This document shows, piece after piece, positions 16,641 through 25,187 of a stretch of DNA of 64,000 nucleotides (positions are counted from its first letter, which is position 1; each line of letters opens with the position of its first letter). Below the pieces are notes generated by a model. It saw nothing but the letters and a program-made list of their open reading frames with translations, had not been told where the DNA came from and searched no databases. Position numbers and translations under genes: made by a program. The stretch is from Paenibacillus sp. 19GGS1-52 (GTDB taxonomy: Bacteria; Bacillota; Bacilli; Paenibacillales; Paenibacillaceae): positions 2,170,001-2,234,000 of the forward strand of contig NZ_CP059724.1 of NCBI RefSeq assembly GCF_022369515.1, read 5' to 3'.

Positions 16641-16954
16641 GTGGAAATAAAAGTATAAATAATCCTTTGTGTTCTTAAACCTTGTTGGGCGTATACGCGG
16701 GGTACAAGTGGAATTGAGTTTTGATGAATTTTGTTTTTTTAAAGTGGAAATGTGAAAAAAAGAACTACAAAGGAATCGAGAAGGTTTCTAGGAATAGGGT
16801 TTCTGAATGATATCGCTGAACAACACATATAAAATTCACTTTATTCAAAAAACAGATTTAATTTCAGTGCTTACAATCACAAGTTAAGGTTCCTTTCGGG
16901 AGTATGGTAAGTAGGAAGAATAAACCTGAACCCACAACCCAAGGAGGAACCCTA

Positions 16955-17698
16955 ATGGAAACCCAACAAACTTATGATAGAACTTCAGAAATAGAACAGT
17001 CTTCGCAGAACACTTTTAATGGTGAAGCATTGGTAAGAGATATTGTACTGCAATTCCCTAAAGCTGCAGATTATTTCAAAGCAAACAAGATTGATTTCTG
17101 CTGTGGCGGCGCAAGACCGCTGGCGGATGCGGCTGCAGAGCGTGGTCTGGATATTGACAGCATGTTGGGCGATTTGAATAAGCTGCTTGCAGAATATCCG
17201 GTGCTTGAAGAAGATAAGGTATGGAATACTGCGCCTTCCGCACAGTTGATCGAACATATTATTAATAAGCACCACCATTATTTACGTGAAGAGTTGCCTC
17301 TAATCGGACAAAATGTAGCCAAAGTGTTCCGTGTGCATGGTGAAGATTCTCCTCACTTAGCTGAAATGCATGCGCTGTTCAACACGCTTAAGGAAGAATT
17401 GCTGCAGCACACCGCCAAGGAAGAGGAAAGTGAGTTTCCTAAGATATTGGCTTACTCGGCAGATCCTAGTGAAGAAGCTTTAGCCGAGCTGCGTCTTATT
17501 CTGAATAAGTTGGAAGACGAGCATGATGCCGCTGGTGATATTCTAAAGAAAATCCGCCTGGTTACTAATGACTTCACCCCTCCGGGCCATGCTTGTACTA
17601 CCTACCGTTTAACGTATGCCCGGCTCGAAGAGCTGGAAGGAATGACCTTTGAGCATGTTCATCTGGAGAATAACATTTTGTTCCCAAGATATCAGTAA
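16955..17698 (+). CDS. ric: Iron-sulfur cluster repair di-iron protein Ric (ScdA/YtfE)
   Basis: Restores iron-sulfur clusters damaged by nitric oxide or oxidants, using a di-iron centre in a hemerythrin-like four-helix bundle. Residues about 25-80 form the ScdA N-terminal domain with the hallmark DFCCGGARPLADAA. The rest supplies metal ligands in HIINKHHHYLREEL, HTAKEEESEFPKI, EDEHDAAGDIL and HVHLENNILFPRY. AAGGAGG before ATG 16955 sets the start (247 residues). The place next to nitrite reductase fits, since nitrite reduction can yield NO. The 314 bp upstream hold no gene; only a half-matching FNR-like sequence (GTGC-TTACAA-TCAC, 16867-16880) was seen there. Confidence 0.92.
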   Translation: METQQTYDRTSEIEQSSQNTFNGEALVRDIVLQFPKAADYFKANKIDFCCGGARPLADAAAERGLDIDSMLGDLNKLLAEYPVLEEDKVWNTAPSAQLIEHIINKHHHYLREELPLIGQNVAKVFRVHGEDSPHLAEMHALFNTLKEELLQHTAKEEESEFPKILAYSADPSEEALAELRLILNKLEDEHDAAGDILKKIRLVTNDFTPPGHACTTYRLTYARLEELEGMTFEHVHLENNILFPRYQ

Positions 17699-17726
17699 CA
17701 GTACTAGTTGAATTTAAGAGTCCGTC

Positions 17727-17763
17727 AAACAGCCAGCCTTCAACCCGGAGGACTGGCTGTTTG
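17727..17763 (+). terminator. Rho-independent terminator after ric
   Basis: AAACAGCCAGCC pairs with GGACTGGCTGTTT with one mismatch, followed by GGCATCTTT. The T-run is weak but the stem is strong. Confidence 0.65.
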
Positions 17764-17810
17764 GCATCTTTAGGTCCATAGTATATTAGGAACGGGAGAT
17801 GGAGATCGTT

Positions 17811-18449
17811 ATGAAGCACACTAGACTTTATTTAGCACGGCATGGAGAGACGGAATGGAATATGGTGCATCGTATGCAGGGATTTCAGGATTCAGCCTTG
17901 ACTGCGCTTGGTCTGCAACAGGCTGAATGGCTGCGAAAAGCTATGCATACGGTACCGCTTGATGCTATCTATGCAAGTCCCAGTCCTCGGGCACTACGTA
18001 CAGCGGAAATTGTCCGTGCGGAGCGCAGCATCCAGTTGAAGACCACCGAAGTGCTCATGGAAATGGGCTTCGGTGTATGGGAGGGATGTTATTCTTCCGA
18101 GGTGGAGTCCCGTTATCCGGAGCAATGGCATAATTTCTGGAAGGAACCCGGGAAGTTTAAAGTTGAGGGAAGCGAGACGTATGCGGAGGTACGGACAAGG
18201 GCACTTCATAAACTGAAGGAAATCATGGAGACACATGAGGGGCAATCTGTACTTATTGTAACGCACACTGTAATTATTAAGCATCTGATGGCTTATTTTG
18301 AAGGGCGAGCAATGGAGCAGCTTTGGGATTTGCCCTACATCCACCCGACCAGCCTTTGCCAGATTGATATTATCGATGGAGTCCCGGAAATTGTGCTGCA
18401 CGGAGACATTAGCCATTACGAATCAAGCGAAGTGGGCCCTAGCGTATAA
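17811..18449 (+). CDS. Histidine phosphatase family protein
   Basis: Phosphatase of the phosphoglycerate-mutase-like (branch 1) superfamily. The catalytic RHGETEWN lies near residue 9, a catalytic Glu is likely in MEMGFGVWEG, and the second histidine is in VTHTVIIKHL. The length (212 residues) fits broad-specificity phosphatases such as YhfR/PhoE or the CobC group rather than glycolytic mutase. No cobalamin-synthesis gene is near, so CobC is not favoured. The ATG at 17811 has GGAG about 7 bp upstream; an ATG four codons earlier would leave no spacing to its ribosome binding site. Confidence 0.85.
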   Translation: MKHTRLYLARHGETEWNMVHRMQGFQDSALTALGLQQAEWLRKAMHTVPLDAIYASPSPRALRTAEIVRAERSIQLKTTEVLMEMGFGVWEGCYSSEVESRYPEQWHNFWKEPGKFKVEGSETYAEVRTRALHKLKEIMETHEGQSVLIVTHTVIIKHLMAYFEGRAMEQLWDLPYIHPTSLCQIDIIDGVPEIVLHGDISHYESSEVGPSV

Positions 18450-18557
18450 TTTATTTGAGAACCGGGCTAATTTGCGTTATCCTGAAAGGGTCAGTATACA
18501 TAAGAGATTACCAAGCCTGATACGCTGCTAGCAGTTGTCATCGGGTGGGAGAAGGCG

Positions 18558-19274
18558 GTGCCAGGAATGCCCACAAAACTTCTGTGGCGCTTATTGATAG
18601 GAATGATTATTTTAATAACAGCAGGTGGATGTTCGTCATTATTTGAGGACAAGACTAACGGAGATTATGCCGTTGCCAGCACTAATCCTCCGACATTCTC
18701 GCTCCTTATTGGCGGCAATGAGCTTACCGAAAGTTCGGACAGGCAGTTAGGCGATTCCTACCACAAAGGGATAACGATTAGAGAGCTGCTGAAGGACAGC
18801 GGGATTGTACAATTTGCTCTAGATGGCAACAGTATTCTCTCGGTGAGTGACGTTTCTCTAGGGCTGGGTTTGGATTGGGAGCTTCAGGTAGATGGCAAGA
18901 TAATTAACGCTGCAGACTTTAATAGTTCCATTGATAAGGATGCACATCTCGTAATAACGGCTAAGTCAGAGACCGGCGGAGATTCATTGCAGTCTGTGAT
19001 TCTGATAGTAAATGGAGGAAGCGAGCAGGCACAATTGACCCGTTCGTATGTCATGCTGTTTACGGAGGATGTATCGGTAAGAAGCTTGCTGAAGAGCAGT
19101 GGAATCGTTCAGTTAGCTGAGAATAACCGGACGGTAGTTTCCGTTAAAGCCTATACGCCACTCACCAGTGAAATATGGAAACTGAAGGTAAACGGCAAGC
19201 AACTGCTGGACAGTGGAATGGATATGAAGCTGCGTCCCCAGGATGAGCTGGAGGTTTCATTAACATCGCGTTAA
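18558..19274 (+). CDS. Lipoprotein with two DUF4430-like repeats
   Basis: Exported lipoprotein of 238 residues: a hydrophobic signal (LLIGMIILITAGG) ending in the lipobox TAGGC at about residue 25. The mature part has an internal duplication. IRELLKDSGIVQFALDGNSI followed by WELQVDGKIIN is repeated as VRSLLKSSGIVQLAENNRTV followed by WKLKVNGKQLL, each about 90 residues. The short pattern resembles DUF4430/transcobalamin-C-like modules, which suggests ligand or polymer binding outside the cell, though the function is unknown. The start is GTG 18558, with GGGAGAAGG upstream; an ATG three codons later has no good site. It lies between the phosphatase and the nirB regulatory region. Confidence 0.72.
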   Translation: MPGMPTKLLWRLLIGMIILITAGGCSSLFEDKTNGDYAVASTNPPTFSLLIGGNELTESSDRQLGDSYHKGITIRELLKDSGIVQFALDGNSILSVSDVSLGLGLDWELQVDGKIINAADFNSSIDKDAHLVITAKSETGGDSLQSVILIVNGGSEQAQLTRSYVMLFTEDVSVRSLLKSSGIVQLAENNRTVVSVKAYTPLTSEIWKLKVNGKQLLDSGMDMKLRPQDELEVSLTSR

Positions 19275-19374
19275 CTCTATAAATACATAAATGCCAGATC
19301 ACCGATGTTTTTGGAGTAGGGGATCTGGCTATTGGTGCGTCATGTCTGCAGCCTCTCATCTGTTAACGCATTAA

Positions 19375-19390
19375 TGTGAAATCCTTCACA
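19375..19390 (+). promoter_or_regulatory. FNR/Rex-type box 1 upstream of nirB
   Basis: A perfect TGTGA-AATCCT-TCACA. Because it reads TGTGAA-N4-TTCACA it also fits the Rex (NADH/NAD sensor) consensus. Centred about 54 bp before the nirB minus-10 element. Confidence 0.8.
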
Positions 19391-19395
19391 TTTAA

Positions 19396-19439
19396 TGTGA
19401 CTGGAATCACCATCACTCTTCAAATTTGAAATGTATAAT
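19396..19439 (+). promoter_or_regulatory. FNR box 2 and promoter of nirB
   Basis: TGTGA-CTGGAA-TCACC at 19396-19411 (one mismatch) and TATAAT at 19434-19439. The box centre is 33 bp from the minus-10 centre, which places it near -42, the class II position for an activator. Anaerobic activation by the Fnr encoded at 25188-25907 is the simplest reading. Confidence 0.8.
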
Positions 19440-19495
19440 TTCAATAGGTAGAAGTGAGAGATAGAATCCAGAAGCTTTGAGGAGGCACAAGAGCC

Positions 19496-21922
19496 ATGAC
19501 AGCAAACAGAGAAAAGCTAGTATTGGTCGGCAACGGTATGGCAGGCGTAGGTACAATCGAGCAGATACTGAAGCTTGGTGGTATTTATGATATTACCATC
19601 TTCGGCAGTGAGTCACACCCCAACTACAATCGGATTATGTTGTCCTATGTTCTTGAAGGCAGCAAAACAGTGGAAGATATTATACTTAACGACTTAAACT
19701 GGTACAAAGACAATAACATTACATTGCACACGGGAACCACAGTCACCAGAATTGACGAAGCCTCCCATCAAATATTCACTGATAACGGAATGGCAGTTCC
19801 ATACGATAAAGTAATTATTGCGACAGGGTCGAATTCGTTCATACTGCCAGTTCCAGGCAGTGATAAAGACGGCGTGGTTGGTTTCCGTGATATCGCGGAT
19901 TGTGAAACGATGCTGGCAGCGGCCAAACAATATAGCAAGGCGGCTGTTATTGGCGGTGGACTACTCGGTTTGGAAGCGGCCAAAGGGCTGGTTAACCTCG
20001 GGATGGACGTTACGGTTGTGCATCTGATGGAGGACCTGATGGAGCGCCAGCTAGATCGCAATGCATCCTCCATGCTGCAAGCTGAACTTACACGTCAAGG
20101 TGTGAAATTCGCGATGGGCAAACAAACGGTCGAATTGACTGGCGAACAACGGGTTAGCGGCCTGCGTTTCAGTGATGATACAGAGCTTGCTGCAGACTTT
20201 GTTGTTATGGCTGTTGGAATTAAACCGAATGTAGCGCTCGCTAAAGATAGTGGAATTACAGTAAATCGCGGGATTGTGGTTAATGATTATCTGCAAACTT
20301 CAATGGAGAATGTATATTCTGTCGGTGAGTGTACCGAGCATCGCGGGTTGTGTTATGGCCTGGTCGCCCCACTATTCGAGCAGGGGATGATATTGGCTAA
20401 ACATCTGTGTGGGGTCGAAACTAATCCCTATGAAGGTTCCGTTGTATCTACAAAACTTAAAATATCCGGTGTAGATGTCTTTTCTGCTGGTGAATTTATA
20501 GATTCTCCTGAACATACGGTGATCTCAGCCAAGGATGATTGGAAGAGAACCTACAAGAAGATTTTGCTCAAAAATAATATTATTGTTGGCGCGGTCCTGT
20601 TCGGCGATGTAACCGAATCAGCCAACCTCCAGAAGCTAGTCAAGCAAGGTACAGAAATGACTGACGCGATTTATGCCGAGGTTATGGGCACGGGCTGCTG
20701 TGGTGACGGTGGCGCCAAGAAGAGCATGTCCATTGAAGCTATGGCGGATGAAGAAATTGTCTGCGGCTGCAATGGCGTAACCAAAAAAGCGATAGTAGAT
20801 GCAGTTACCGAGAATGGCTTCACTACCGTTGATGAGATCAAAGCGTGTACGGGTGCTACCCGTTCTTGCGGTGGCTGTAAACCGGTAGTAGAACAAATTC
20901 TGCAATTCGTGCTGGGGGACAGCTTTCAGCAAGGTGCGAAGCAAGGGATATGCAGCTGTACTACGCTTAGTCGTGACGAGATCGTTGCTGAGATTACGAC
21001 CAAAGGCCTGAGAACAACTAAAGAGGTCATGAACGTACTGGACTGGAAACAGGCAGAAGGCTGCTCCAAATGTCGCCCGGCAGTTAATTATTATCTGGGT
21101 ATGATTTATCCCGATACGCATGAGGATGAGAAGGAATCACGTTTTGTGAACGAACGGATGGGCGCCAATATTCAGAAGGATGGTACCTTCACGGTCGTTC
21201 CGCGGATGTATGGTGGGGTTACTACACCAGAAGATCTGATGAAAATTGCCGAAGTATCCTTGAAGTATGATGTGAAGGTTGTAAAGGTAACTGGAGGCCA
21301 GCGTCTGGATCTGATCGGGGTGAAAAAAGAGGATGTGCCGAAGGTCTGGGAAGAGCTGGATATGCCTTCGGGTTATGCTTACGCCAAATCTCTGCGTACC
21401 GTCAAGACTTGTGTAGGCTCGCAGTTCTGTCGCTTTGGTACACAGGATTCGATGGGTATGGGCGCGCTAATAGAGCGTAAATACGAACGTCTTGATTTTC
21501 CAGCTAAATTCAAAATTGCAGTCAATGGCTGCCCGCGCAACTGTGCAGAATCCTGTACGAAGGATATCGGCATCGTCGGCAATGACGGCGGCTGGGAAAT
21601 ATTTATCGGTGGGAATGGCGGTATCAAGCCCCGTATTGCTGACGCTTTCTGCAAGGTGAAGACGGATGAAGAGTTGCTAGAAGTATGCTCAGCAGTGATG
21701 CAATATTATCGTGAAACCGGCAACTACCTGGAAAGAACCTCGGAGTGGGTAGAGCGTATGGGACTGGAAACGATTCAAACAGCCATTATGGACAATGAGC
21801 TGAACCGTAAAGAGCTGGCTGCACGGATAGACTTTGCCTTGGCTCAGGTTACAGATCCTTGGAAGAAAATGCTGGAAGATGATAGTACGCGTACGGCACT
21901 TTTTGAGAAGACAACGGTTTAA
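19496..21922 (+). CDS. nirB: NAD(P)H nitrite reductase large subunit
   Basis: Cytoplasmic assimilatory or detoxifying enzyme that reduces nitrite to ammonium with six electrons from NADH. Domains run in order: FAD/NAD-binding reductase (VLVGNGMAGVGT, VIGGGLLGLEAAKGL), BFD-like [2Fe-2S] segment with CGCNG and CGGCKP (about 420-470), a second Cys-rich BFD-like piece (ICSCTT...CSKC), then the sulfite/nitrite reductase ferredoxin-like and siroheme-[4Fe-4S] domains. The cluster ligands lie in TCVGSQFCRFG and NGCPRNCAESC. At 808 residues it is full length. Two FNR-type boxes precede it; nirD and nirC follow in the same transcript. The GAGGAGGCAC before the ATG supports the start. Confidence 0.95.
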   Translation: MTANREKLVLVGNGMAGVGTIEQILKLGGIYDITIFGSESHPNYNRIMLSYVLEGSKTVEDIILNDLNWYKDNNITLHTGTTVTRIDEASHQIFTDNGMAVPYDKVIIATGSNSFILPVPGSDKDGVVGFRDIADCETMLAAAKQYSKAAVIGGGLLGLEAAKGLVNLGMDVTVVHLMEDLMERQLDRNASSMLQAELTRQGVKFAMGKQTVELTGEQRVSGLRFSDDTELAADFVVMAVGIKPNVALAKDSGITVNRGIVVNDYLQTSMENVYSVGECTEHRGLCYGLVAPLFEQGMILAKHLCGVETNPYEGSVVSTKLKISGVDVFSAGEFIDSPEHTVISAKDDWKRTYKKILLKNNIIVGAVLFGDVTESANLQKLVKQGTEMTDAIYAEVMGTGCCGDGGAKKSMSIEAMADEEIVCGCNGVTKKAIVDAVTENGFTTVDEIKACTGATRSCGGCKPVVEQILQFVLGDSFQQGAKQGICSCTTLSRDEIVAEITTKGLRTTKEVMNVLDWKQAEGCSKCRPAVNYYLGMIYPDTHEDEKESRFVNERMGANIQKDGTFTVVPRMYGGVTTPEDLMKIAEVSLKYDVKVVKVTGGQRLDLIGVKKEDVPKVWEELDMPSGYAYAKSLRTVKTCVGSQFCRFGTQDSMGMGALIERKYERLDFPAKFKIAVNGCPRNCAESCTKDIGIVGNDGGWEIFIGGNGGIKPRIADAFCKVKTDEELLEVCSAVMQYYRETGNYLERTSEWVERMGLETIQTAIMDNELNRKELAARIDFALAQVTDPWKKMLEDDSTRTALFEKTTV

Positions 21923-21952
21923 CAAAAGAGCTATAGAAGCGGAGGAACAACG

Positions 21953-22273
21953 ATGGAATTGACCAAACAAGAGGTAATTGTAGGAGTAGTAGCGGATTTT
22001 CTACCTAGAATCGGCCGTGTAGTTGTCGCAGGCAATGTGGAGTTAGCTATATTCCGGGCCTCAGACGAAACCATTTATGCGCTGGAGAATCGAAGTCCTC
22101 ATCCAAAAGGTGGACCCCTCGCAGAAGGAATCGTATCCGGCTACTATCTGTATGATCCATTATATGATTGGAAAATCGATCTTCGCACTGGTGAGGTACA
22201 AGCTCCAGATCAGGGTCAGGCCGTAACTTATCCGGTCACCCTTGTAGGAGAAACCGTTAAGGTCAGCTTATAG
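21953..22273 (+). CDS. nirD: Nitrite reductase small subunit, Rieske-like fold
   Basis: Small partner of NirB with a Rieske-like fold, 106 residues. It starts 30 bp after nirB with a GGAGGAACA ribosome binding site. The positions where Rieske proteins hold CxH and CxxH read SPHPKGGPL and YDPLYDWKI: both cysteines and the second histidine are replaced, so it cannot bind a [2Fe-2S] cluster in the normal way. Loss of ligands is known in some NirD proteins, which then act structurally. Position and length leave little doubt about the identity. Confidence 0.88.
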   Translation: MELTKQEVIVGVVADFLPRIGRVVVAGNVELAIFRASDETIYALENRSPHPKGGPLAEGIVSGYYLYDPLYDWKIDLRTGEVQAPDQGQAVTYPVTLVGETVKVSL

Positions 22274-22320
22274 AAGCTGAGAATTGCCAGCTTAAATAGA
22301 AAATGGTGGGGTGGAGTGGG

Positions 22321-23112
22321 ATGTTTACGCAAAATGTGGAGAATATCGTAGAAGTAGCGGTGGGTAAAAGGGATAAAATGAACGAAAGCTTGCCTAAGTA
22401 CTTTCTGGCAGCACTATTAGCGGGGGCTTATGTAGGCATCGGTATTATTCTTATCTTTTCATTGGGAGCGCCGCTAGCGGCTATCAAATCACCTTTTCAA
22501 CCGCTTGTTATGGGCGCGTCCTTTGGGATTGCACTGACACTTGTTGTCTTTGCTGGCTCGGAGCTGTTTACTGGCAATAATATGTACTTTACCGCGAGTA
22601 CTCTTGCTGGCAGAACCAGTGTCTGGGATACCGTGAAAAATTGGGTTATCGTCTTCCTAGGCAACGTTGCCGGTGCTGTGATTCTGGCTCTACTGATTCA
22701 AGGTACTGGGCTGTTCAAGGCCATCCCCCCTGAGCATCTGATCTTTACCGCTGCGGCCAAAAAAATGAGTTTACCCTTCTCGGAATTGTTCTTCCGCGGG
22801 ATCCTCTGTAACTGGCTGGTCTGTCTAGCCTTATGGATGTCCTCCCGTGCCAAGAGTGAAACGGCCAAGCTTGTTCTGATCTGGTGGTGTCTGTTCGCTT
22901 TTATCGCCAGTGGATATGAACATAGTGTAGCCAACATGACCCTGCTGAGCGTAGCCCTGCTGCTTCCAAACCACCCCGATACCATTACGTTTGCAGGTTG
23001 GATGCACAATATGATCCCGGTTACCTTGGGCAACATCATAGGTGGCGGTGTTTTTGTCGGCATGGCATACTGGTTAATCTCTCCCGTACGTGGGATTCGC
23101 CAGAACCGCTAA
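22321..23112 (+). CDS. nirC: Formate/nitrite transporter family channel
   Basis: Pentameric FNT-type membrane channel, here most likely for nitrite given its place after nirBD. Six hydrophobic segments are visible. Family motifs include LAGAYVGIGIIL, GSELFTGNNMYFTAS and GNIIGGGVFVGMAYW. A formate role is less likely but possible, because pflB elsewhere in the window makes formate. The start at ATG 22321 has GGTGGAGTGGG immediately upstream; an ATG six codons earlier has none. The operon ends with the terminator at 23127-23174. Confidence 0.9.
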   Translation: MFTQNVENIVEVAVGKRDKMNESLPKYFLAALLAGAYVGIGIILIFSLGAPLAAIKSPFQPLVMGASFGIALTLVVFAGSELFTGNNMYFTASTLAGRTSVWDTVKNWVIVFLGNVAGAVILALLIQGTGLFKAIPPEHLIFTAAAKKMSLPFSELFFRGILCNWLVCLALWMSSRAKSETAKLVLIWWCLFAFIASGYEHSVANMTLLSVALLLPNHPDTITFAGWMHNMIPVTLGNIIGGGVFVGMAYWLISPVRGIRQNR

Positions 23113-23126
23113 ATAGCATTAATTTA

Positions 23127-23174
23127 AAAAGGCTGTACCCAGATCTAATAGATCACGGGTGCAGCCTTTTTTTG
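23127..23174 (+). terminator. Bidirectional terminator between nirC and the OYE gene
   Basis: AAAAAGGCTG(T)ACCC pairs with GGGTGCAGCCTTTTTTT. T-runs flank both sides, so it can serve nirC and the convergent gene at 23178. Confidence 0.88.
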
Positions 23175-23177
23175 AGA

Positions 23178-24257
23178 TTAGAACAGAGTGCTAATGGCTT
23201 CAGGTGTAAAAGCATGAAGTTCATGAAGTCGGCCTTCACGTATTTTGGTAGCCCATGCAGGATCGCCAAGCAGTGCTCGGGCAACGGCTACCAGATCAAA
23301 TTCATGGTTGTCCAGCCGCTCCAGAAGATCATTCATATCACTATCCATACCTACAGCGCCCACAGTAATCGTTGTTTTCCCACTAAGCTTCTTCACCCAA
23401 CCGGCAAAGCTAAGCTTGGAACCTTCAAATTCGGACTCCCCGAAGTGGCGTGTCGAGCAATGAAATATGTCCACACCTGCTGTTACCAACACACTCAAGA
23501 ATTGCTCCAGTTGTTCCGGCGTATCGACCAGCTTCGCAGTATAATCATTCATCTTCCATTGGGACAGTCGCATCGCAATAGGGTATTCAGGACCTACAGC
23601 AGCACGGACAGCCTGAACAATTTGGGCGGCGAACTGCATACGGTTTATCATGTCACCGCCATAGCGATCACTCCGCTCATTTGTTTTCTCCCAGAAGAAT
23701 TGATCAATCAGAAAACCGTGAGCACCGTGAAGTTCAACACCATCAAAGCCTATTGACTTTGCATTTGCTGCTGCATCAGCAAATGCTTGTATAACGCTGG
23801 CGATTTCTTCTTCTGTCATCGGTGCAGTCACTTTGTTTCCTTCCAGGTCCAGCCCCGAGGGTCCAATCGACAGAGCCTCCGGATTAGGCTGGGCTCCCAG
23901 AGGACGAACCATGCCCATATGCAGAATTTGCGGGAAAATCTTGCCACCAGCTTCATGAACTTGTCGGACCACTTCAGCCCAACCGTTTAAAGCCGCTTCG
24001 CCATACATATTAGGCAACCTCGGCTCACTCGTTGCAGCCGGATGCTCAATCATTGCACCTTCCGTAATAATAAGACCGACACCATTCTCCGCACGACGAC
24101 GATAATAAGCCGCAACATCCACTCCCGGCACACCCTCTGGGGAAAAGGCACGGGCCATTGGCGACATGACTATACGAGTAGGAAGGATTAAATTATGAAT
24201 CGTAAAGGGTTGAAACAATGCTTCCGTGGAATGAATTTTCTGCTGTTGGTTACTCAT
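23178..24257 (-). CDS. NADH:flavin oxidoreductase, old yellow enzyme family
   Basis: FMN-dependent TIM-barrel ene-reductase that reduces activated C=C bonds or nitro compounds. Typical OYE signatures: LPTRIVMSPMARAFSPEGVP at the first strand, GFDGVELHGAHGFLIDQFFW, RSDRYGG, and the C-terminal FMN-phosphate segment VGAVGMDSDMND followed by VAVARALLGDPAW. The substrate-binding pair, usually His-His or His-Asn, appears as HGAH. Length 359 is normal. GGAGG lies 8 bp before the ATG. It is divergent from a TetR gene, with a palindrome between them, the common arrangement for a repressor controlling a detoxifying reductase. Confidence 0.9.
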   Translation of the reverse strand: MSNQQQKIHSTEALFQPFTIHNLILPTRIVMSPMARAFSPEGVPGVDVAAYYRRRAENGVGLIITEGAMIEHPAATSEPRLPNMYGEAALNGWAEVVRQVHEAGGKIFPQILHMGMVRPLGAQPNPEALSIGPSGLDLEGNKVTAPMTEEEIASVIQAFADAAANAKSIGFDGVELHGAHGFLIDQFFWEKTNERSDRYGGDMINRMQFAAQIVQAVRAAVGPEYPIAMRLSQWKMNDYTAKLVDTPEQLEQFLSVLVTAGVDIFHCSTRHFGESEFEGSKLSFAGWVKKLSGKTTITVGAVGMDSDMNDLLERLDNHEFDLVAVARALLGDPAWATKIREGRLHELHAFTPEAISTLF

Positions 24258-24340
24258 GCATAACGCCTCCTATAGGTTCATTTATTGTGTTCAAGCGGGG
24301 TATGAGTGCAATCTTAGCAATCTTCTATTTAACCTTCAAC

Positions 24341-24362
24341 CAACAATCTACTCTTATTGTTG
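24341..24362 (+). promoter_or_regulatory. Operator candidate between the OYE and TetR genes
   Basis: CAACAAT, 8 bp, ATTGTTG: a 7-bp inverted repeat in the divergent region. On the minus strand it abuts a TTGAAG-17-TAAGAT promoter for the OYE gene, so a bound repressor could block that promoter. Confidence 0.5.
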
Positions 24363-24434
24363 CTTATGCGAAAGGAGCGTGAAATTGTTGGATGTTACGT
24401 TTATAATAGATTTACCGAAAGGAGTGTTTTGAGG

Positions 24435-25031
24435 ATGCCTGTTATACTTTCACCGAACCCAAACGATCCACGCGTCATTCGAACGCGTCAATTAATTATG
24501 GATGCATTCGCAGAGCTATTACATACCATGGACTTCAACACGATGACGATCAGCGATATTACTAGAAAAGCAACCATTAATCGGGCTACGTTCTATGCCC
24601 ATTTTGCAGATAAATACGCACTGCTTGAAGCCCTTTTGGCAGCTGCGTTTCTGGAGTATTTTCTCAAAAGAATTGATGCTGAGGCACGCTTGACGGAGGA
24701 GACCATTCAGCAACTCATTTTTTCATTGTGTGATTATCATGAATCAAGCAATAGCTGCGTCAAAAAATATGATTCAGTGTCACTGATCATTGAAGAAAAT
24801 ATTAAGAAACGATTAGAGAAATTCATACTTCAACTAATAACTAAAGTCACTGACACAACGGATGAAAAAACATTGGAAACAACTGCAACCATGTTAGGCT
24901 GGTCAATCTATGGCGTAACCTATCGCTGGAATCTGGAGGGGAGAAAGGAAGCTCCGTCTGCCTTAGCCCAGAGAATCGTACCATTAATAGTTAATGGGGT
25001 TGCTTTATTAAATGCCTCAGGCACTAAATAA
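24435..25031 (+). CDS. TetR/AcrR family transcriptional regulator
   Basis: DNA-binding repressor with an N-terminal TetR HTH: VIRTRQLIMDAFAELLHTMD, then ISDITRKATINRATFYAHFADKY at residues about 35-60. The C-terminal ligand domain is divergent and helical. The chosen ATG at 24435 follows AAAGGAG at about 10 bp; the longer frame from 24357 overlaps the operator region and lacks a ribosome binding site. It probably controls the divergent OYE gene and itself. The ligand is unknown. Confidence 0.85.
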   Translation: MPVILSPNPNDPRVIRTRQLIMDAFAELLHTMDFNTMTISDITRKATINRATFYAHFADKYALLEALLAAAFLEYFLKRIDAEARLTEETIQQLIFSLCDYHESSNSCVKKYDSVSLIIEENIKKRLEKFILQLITKVTDTTDEKTLETTATMLGWSIYGVTYRWNLEGRKEAPSALAQRIVPLIVNGVALLNASGTK

Positions 25032-25078
25032 CTTAGCAGTGAATGGAGAGGTAGCCACGTCTGGCATCTGCGGTAGAC

Positions 25079-25110
25079 AAAAAAAATACGCCCGAATTTA
25101 GGCGCATTTG
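25079..25110 (-). terminator. Terminator after fnr
   Basis: On the minus strand AAATGCGCC pairs with GGGCGTATT and is followed by a run of T. It lies 80 bp beyond the fnr stop and may also stop the converging TetR transcript. Confidence 0.7.
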
Positions 25111-25187
25111 ACCACTCTATTTTATTTTGCTGAATATTGGGCCATATATGTTTCAATGAGGTGAATAGAGGGTACTGTATTATGAAA

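Noticed and set aside
16866..16881. FNR box upstream of ric
   Set aside because: Only the right half (TCACA) matches; the left half AGTGC has two mismatches and no promoter lies at a useful spacing.
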